Both the position numbers and the translations under genes were made by a program. DNA of 64,000 nt from Molanna angustata (Eukaryota > Arthropoda > Insecta > Trichoptera > Molannidae), in the NCBI GenBank assembly GCA_963576475.1, contig OY754981.1, positions 18,256,570 through 18,320,569 on the forward strand, written 5' to 3'. Positions 60,274-64,000 of this stretch are shown piece after piece. The notes under the pieces were generated by a model. It saw only the letters and a list, made by a program, of their open reading frames with translations, had not been told where the DNA came from and made no database searches. Every line of letters begins with the position of its first letter. Within the stretch, counting starts at the first letter, position 1.

Positions 60274-60483
60274 AAATCAATAAATAAACTAATTCATTTT
60301 TTCACAATATTTTTTATAATAACGACCGAACGTTTCTTTTCGACCTTGAGAATGCCGAGTCACCTTGGAGAAAACGAACGGTCGTTATTATAAGAAAAAA
60401 TATTGTGGAAAAATATTGATTAATTTATTTATTGATTTTAAAATGGATTTCCACTCTGTTAACACAAAAATTCTAGAATCATT
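60274..60483. mobile_element. Fold-back element, copy B
   Basis: Inverted arms: 'cacaatattttttataataa' plus 'cgaccgaacg' on the left and 'cggtcgttattataag' plus 'aaaaaatattgtgg' on the right. 'caataaataaac' (60278-60289) is also matched by 'tttatttattgattt' on the right. The right end carries 'ggatttccactctgttaaca' and 'caaaaattctagaa' as in copy A. AAATCACTGATTG flanks it on both sides (60261-60273 and 60484-60496); extended with one mismatch the duplication is 18 bases (60256-60273 / 60479-60496). The centre has 'tcgaccttgagaatgccgag'. No coding potential. Confidence 0.8.
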
Positions 60484-60496
60484 AAATCACTGATTG

Positions 60497-62039
60497 TTCT
60501 TCAACGTGATTTACAAGATCAATGTTTTGTTTAAAATATTTATTTATTTATTTATTTTAAGTAAACAAACAGTCAACAATGTATATTACAAAAAAATAAA
60601 TGTTCTTAAATTGTAAAACAAAACAGTTTGCAGTTATTTTACTCGTCTAGTATAATTACTCCATATATAAAAATGTGATAATTTATAAAAAGTTATTAAT
60701 TAAAGTAATATTAAGTAGGTATCTACAGCTAAACAAAATTAATATAAAGAAAAAATAAAAAAAATTGTAAATGTGCTCATGGGGAAGGAAAAGGAATGGA
60801 AGGAAGTGGGAAATCGAAATAACTGCAACATTATCAACCACTCATCAATGACTCGAAAACTTGAGACTTGAATCTGGCTTTTGTGTGTTGATGGATGTCC
60901 ACCGCACTAAAAAATGAATTATAATTACTATGTTTTTTATTTTAGTTTACACATTAAGGAATAATAATTTATTAGTTCAATGGGAATCGACAATGTAAAA
61001 TGAACAAATCTAAAGAATTTATGGTGGATATATTCTAATTTATAGTGGTGAAATGATCGGATTTTTGAAGAAAACCAATTAGTTCAATTTCACATATTTA
61101 CGTTGGTATTATATTGGAAAATTTATCAAACTTGATAAGAAGTGTTGTGTATACTAATAATTTCAAATGAATGTGATATAAACATTGTAGATACTCATAA
61201 TAAATCCACGTGTGGATATAATATCATTAATATAAGAATGAGGTTAAAGTATGTTTACTCTAATGACACGATGACAATCTAATGATACCACGAAAAAATT
61301 CGAAACGATATTTTGTATCTTTTTATTACGATACGCACTGTGAATTTTCACACACGTATACAGTTTCATTTGGGTCTTATCAATTGTTATCAACCGAATT
61401 AAACAAGACAATTAATTAGTTGAATTAAATATAAGTGCATCAGCGTTCACCAGTCATGTTAATGAGAACTAAAATAAAACATTACTAAAAGCGATTATTT
61501 AAACTGAAAGAGCAAATGAATGCCTCGATAAATAACTTAGCACAAAATAAATAAGGATATATTATTATCATTTGACAACAAATAAACTGAAATGTTACGG
61601 CAACTTCATGTGTATAAATATTATATAGAAAAAACTTGATATTCATCAAATAATTTCTCGAATTAGTCCTTTTGTGTCCTTCTATTCTCTCCTTCATTTC
61701 CTCGATGCTGGAATCATTATGTTAATTTTTAGACGTATTTTTTTTTCTTATGTCCTGTTTGATGAGAACCATATTATATATTTTTTGTACGGAATTCAGT
61801 TGAGAATTCACAAAACTTGAGTTGGTTGAAAATATTGCTAATAAACCTGTCACTGTAAACAATTGAATATTTTATTGTAATATTATCAATTAATTATAAA
61901 GATCAATAAAGAAGCTACTGAATGATTATTTTAGTGGTAATATGACTAGAAATGTAGGTATTATATACTTATTTAATTATTCATAATTGATATTTAAATG
62001 TTGTTTTTTTTTATTATTACATATATATGCCTATTTTTA
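60497..62039. other. 1.5 kb, nothing recognised
   Basis: (TTTA)n-like runs near 60540 and 'ggaaggaaaaggaatggaag' near 60783 may be LINE-tail traces; otherwise AT-rich unique DNA. Confidence 0.35.
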
Positions 62040-62232
62040 AGTATGTTTTTTTTGTTACCGACGATTATTTTTTTACTTTGTTTTATATTCTAAATTATGT
62101 AAATAGTTGCAACTCCCTTCAAGACACGGAGTATCTCTTTTTGAAGAAAGTCATATTTAAAGTGTTTTAATTTCTTTTTTGCTATGTAATTTTTGTATGT
62201 AAAATATGTTTTTTGTAATAAATAAATAAATG
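62040..62232 (+). mobile_element. LINE 3'-UTR tail (Jockey-like)
   Basis: 'gttgcaactcccttcaagac', 'acggagtatctctttttgaa', then T-rich sequence ending 'gtaataaataaataaatg'. Typical Jockey-like tail without coding sequence. Confidence 0.5.
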
Positions 62233-62651
62233 AAAAATATGCTGTATAGAAAACTAAAAAGGTGTGTGTAAATATATAAATAGAGATGAAATATAAATAT
62301 ATGAAAACTCTCCCAACTGGGTAGGTACCTAATATTCGCCTATTTCACGATATCGATACATATCACGTATCGCCCTATTTCGTATTTCTCATTACCATAA
62401 TTTATTCCCCTTCCCTTCCATACATAATATTTGAGGAATGGAATATATATAATATATGAGACGTCTGTAAAAATATACGACTAAATTCCTTCGAAAACTC
62501 TATGTTTTTAAGTGCCTAAAAGGTTTTACTATAATAGTAAAAATCTAGATACAAGAACTTCGAAACAGCAATGAAGATAAAATCTAATGTTGAGATTGAG
62601 GGTGGTATCATAAAATATGCCTGAGAAAACTAAAAGAAATCCAATTTTTAC

Positions 62652-62915
62652 TCACTCATTCATACCATCATGGCATATCCCACAATGTGGGGTAACTAGC
62701 GACAGGTGTACGGGCGCGCATCACATGCGTGTATACCCACACAACAGTCTCGTCTCACCTAAAAAAGCACAACATTCAGCGTGGATGGTGAAGCTCATTG
62801 CTGAACTATGTAAGATGTTATTGTTGTCTGTTGTATTTTAGATACCCGGCTCTTACTGGACACTCGAAAATAATAATGGAAGAGTGGAAGTACTATTCTA
62901 AGTCAGGGCACTATT
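62652..62915 (-). mobile_element. Retroposon repeat with (GAAT)n tail, copy 2 (without MITE)
   Basis: 'cattcataccatcatggcat', 'cacaatgtggggtaactagc', 'cagtctcgtctcacctaaaa', 'tggtgaagctcattgctgaa', 'tgttgtctgttgtatttt', then 'gatacccggctcttactgga' and 'agtactattctaag'. It aligns end to end with 32641-33105 except for the MITE, so it shows the empty target site. Confidence 0.7.
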
Positions 62916-63213
62916 AGTAATAAGTACATAATACTGAATAAAAGTTATTACTTAAGTCGCAAAAGCAAAGTTTCAACACAAAATATCTGTTGTGAAACGA
63001 GTTGGAGAAACCTTAGTGTAAATATAGGAAAATTATAGCTTATAATTTTCAAAAACTCAATAAAAAATACTGACTTGTACCTAAGTCTTTTGCATAAGGT
63101 TAGATTTTTAATAGACGTTCAGTTAAACGAGAAACGATATCAACTTTCGATAATGTCAACATCACACCAAATGACAGATTTTAAATGGATTGTTGTACTA
63201 TTATGCTGATACT

Positions 63214-63341
63214 GATTGTTTTAGCTATAAAGCCAGTATTGATTGTTTTAGCTATAAAGCCAGTACTGATTGTTTTAGCTATAAAGTCGGTACTGATTGT
63301 TTTAGCTATAAAGTCGGTACTGATTGTTTAAGCTATAAAGA
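63214..63341 (+). repeat. 27-bp tandem repeat, five units
   Basis: Units begin at 63214, 63241, 63268, 63295 and 63322 with 'gattgttttagctataaag'. The variant linker (ccagtatt, ccagtact, tcggtact) groups neighbouring units. Since 27 is a multiple of 3, the 66-codon frame 63190-63390 shows a nonapeptide repeat (DCFSYKASI-like), an artefact. Confidence 0.92.
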
Positions 63342-64000
63342 TTTCACAGCGCCGAGCAACATCAATATTAACGGCATTATTATTTTATAATCGATACGAA
63401 ACGTGCACCAAGAATGCAATAAAAAGTTCGTATCTTTAACTAGGAAGGGGGGGGGCGGCGGCGCGGTGCTTAGTGCGTTTTCTCGATAATTCTCACAATG
63501 TGCGCAACATCATCTTAAGAAATTTAAACGGCTAAACCACATCCTAGTCTCGATTGAAACCACCAACTCGTCCGGATAGAAGTTGCTGATGCTCTATGTC
63601 GTGAAGTACTCCATTGATCGGATCCAATAAGGTCACCGACCAAATGGTCATGGTCAAGTTCAAACTGCACATAAAATAAGACAATGACTTGATCTACCCA
63701 CGTGTAATCTATTTCGTGATAATGTCACATTATCTTTAGGATTAATAAAACGTCTTTCTATTGTTTCGTCTCAACGCACATACCACAAACACTTGAATAG
63801 TAATTAGTAAAATTGAATGAACAAACAATGAAATAAAAAATTCTTCAACTTATCTTCGTACATATAAGGGTTTTCACGTAAAATTGTAAAAAAAAACAAA
63901 GAACTTTCATAATGTAATGAGAACTGTAGTTTCATAACACTCCAAAATGATCAATTAGTTATGAATGGGGTTTATAACAGTTGATATCCTCCTATCCGTT
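63342..64000. other. Unassigned; G9 tract and GC-rich patch at 63447
   Basis: A run of nine G at 63447-63455 is followed by 'cggcggcgcggtgctt', an isolated GC-rich island. The rest up to the window end is unassigned. Confidence 0.4.

Overview
This is AT-rich (roughly 70% A+T by eye) eukaryotic nuclear DNA, most likely from a moth or butterfly. The evidence is the many TAGGTACCTAC-type words, a Metulj-type repeat that starts with ACTAGCTTTT and ends with a 'caaagtttcat..aatcggacaaacggtt' tail, a repeat ending in 'gactgtgctttgatgagtcagtcag', the '(ATAC)n ccatcacgccatgtccctcacggggtaggcagag' RTE/SINE tail, and Jockey-like LINEs ending in (AATA)n. The order Lepidoptera is inferred from these repeat families. 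No species is claimed.

Host genes are nearly absent. The one convincing host feature is a 180-bp exon on the minus strand (29526-29705). It encodes 60 residues in phase 0/0 between good splice signals and resembles a spectrin-repeat helix. The window is therefore probably intron of a large gene, or intergenic DNA with one exon. Five weaker coding-like stretches are recorded with low confidence: 853-1345, 36621-37030, 37690-37960, 55744-55934 and 58991-59104.

The rest is a dense, nested record of transposable elements (TEs) and tandem repeats. Layout: 1-2.5 kb, LINE relics and a hairpin MITE. 3.7-9.76 kb, a terminal-repeat element whose interior has expanded into about 16 copies of a 313-bp satellite, partly in a trimeric 939-bp higher-order pattern; an unexpanded relative lies at 21.37-22.24 kb and is itself interrupted by a 459-bp MITE in TTAA. 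10.4-12.2 kb, a 63-bp triplicate, an 18-bp minisatellite and the tail of a SINE-like element. 12.7-13.8 kb, a 5'-truncated Jockey-like LINE. 14.8-15.3 kb, an RTE fragment. 18.47-20.15 kb, a TIR element abutting an RTE LINE that carries a nested LINE tail. 22.6 kb, a tRNA-derived SINE. 26.2 kb, a fold-back element. 27.2 kb, a LINE fragment. 30.0-32.5 kb, a Penelope-like element (RT thumb plus GIY-YIG nuclease) with direct and inverted terminal copies, embedded between long (TA)n tracts. 32.6-33.1 kb, a repeat with a 182-bp MITE inserted in it. 39.3 kb, an RTE pseudogene. 45.4-47.5 kb, a 2.1-kb composite element made of successive tandem arrays. 48.5-51.2 kb, SINEs and two LINE fragments. 52.2 kb, a LINE 3' end. 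56.8 kb, an RTE fragment with a perfect palindrome. 57.7 kb, a SINE. 60.3 kb, a second fold-back copy. 62.0-63.5 kb, repeat tails, a 27-bp tandem repeat and a G9 tract.

The most interesting signals are (i) a satellite array that appears to have been born from the interior of a TE, (ii) the Penelope-like cluster inside a TA microsatellite, (iii) a hairpin family flanked by 10-18-bp direct repeats, (iv) the composite multi-array element sharing an 18-bp minisatellite with a second locus, and (v) a MITE whose empty site can be read from a paralogous repeat in the same window. Everything was read by eye; no database search or alignment program was run.
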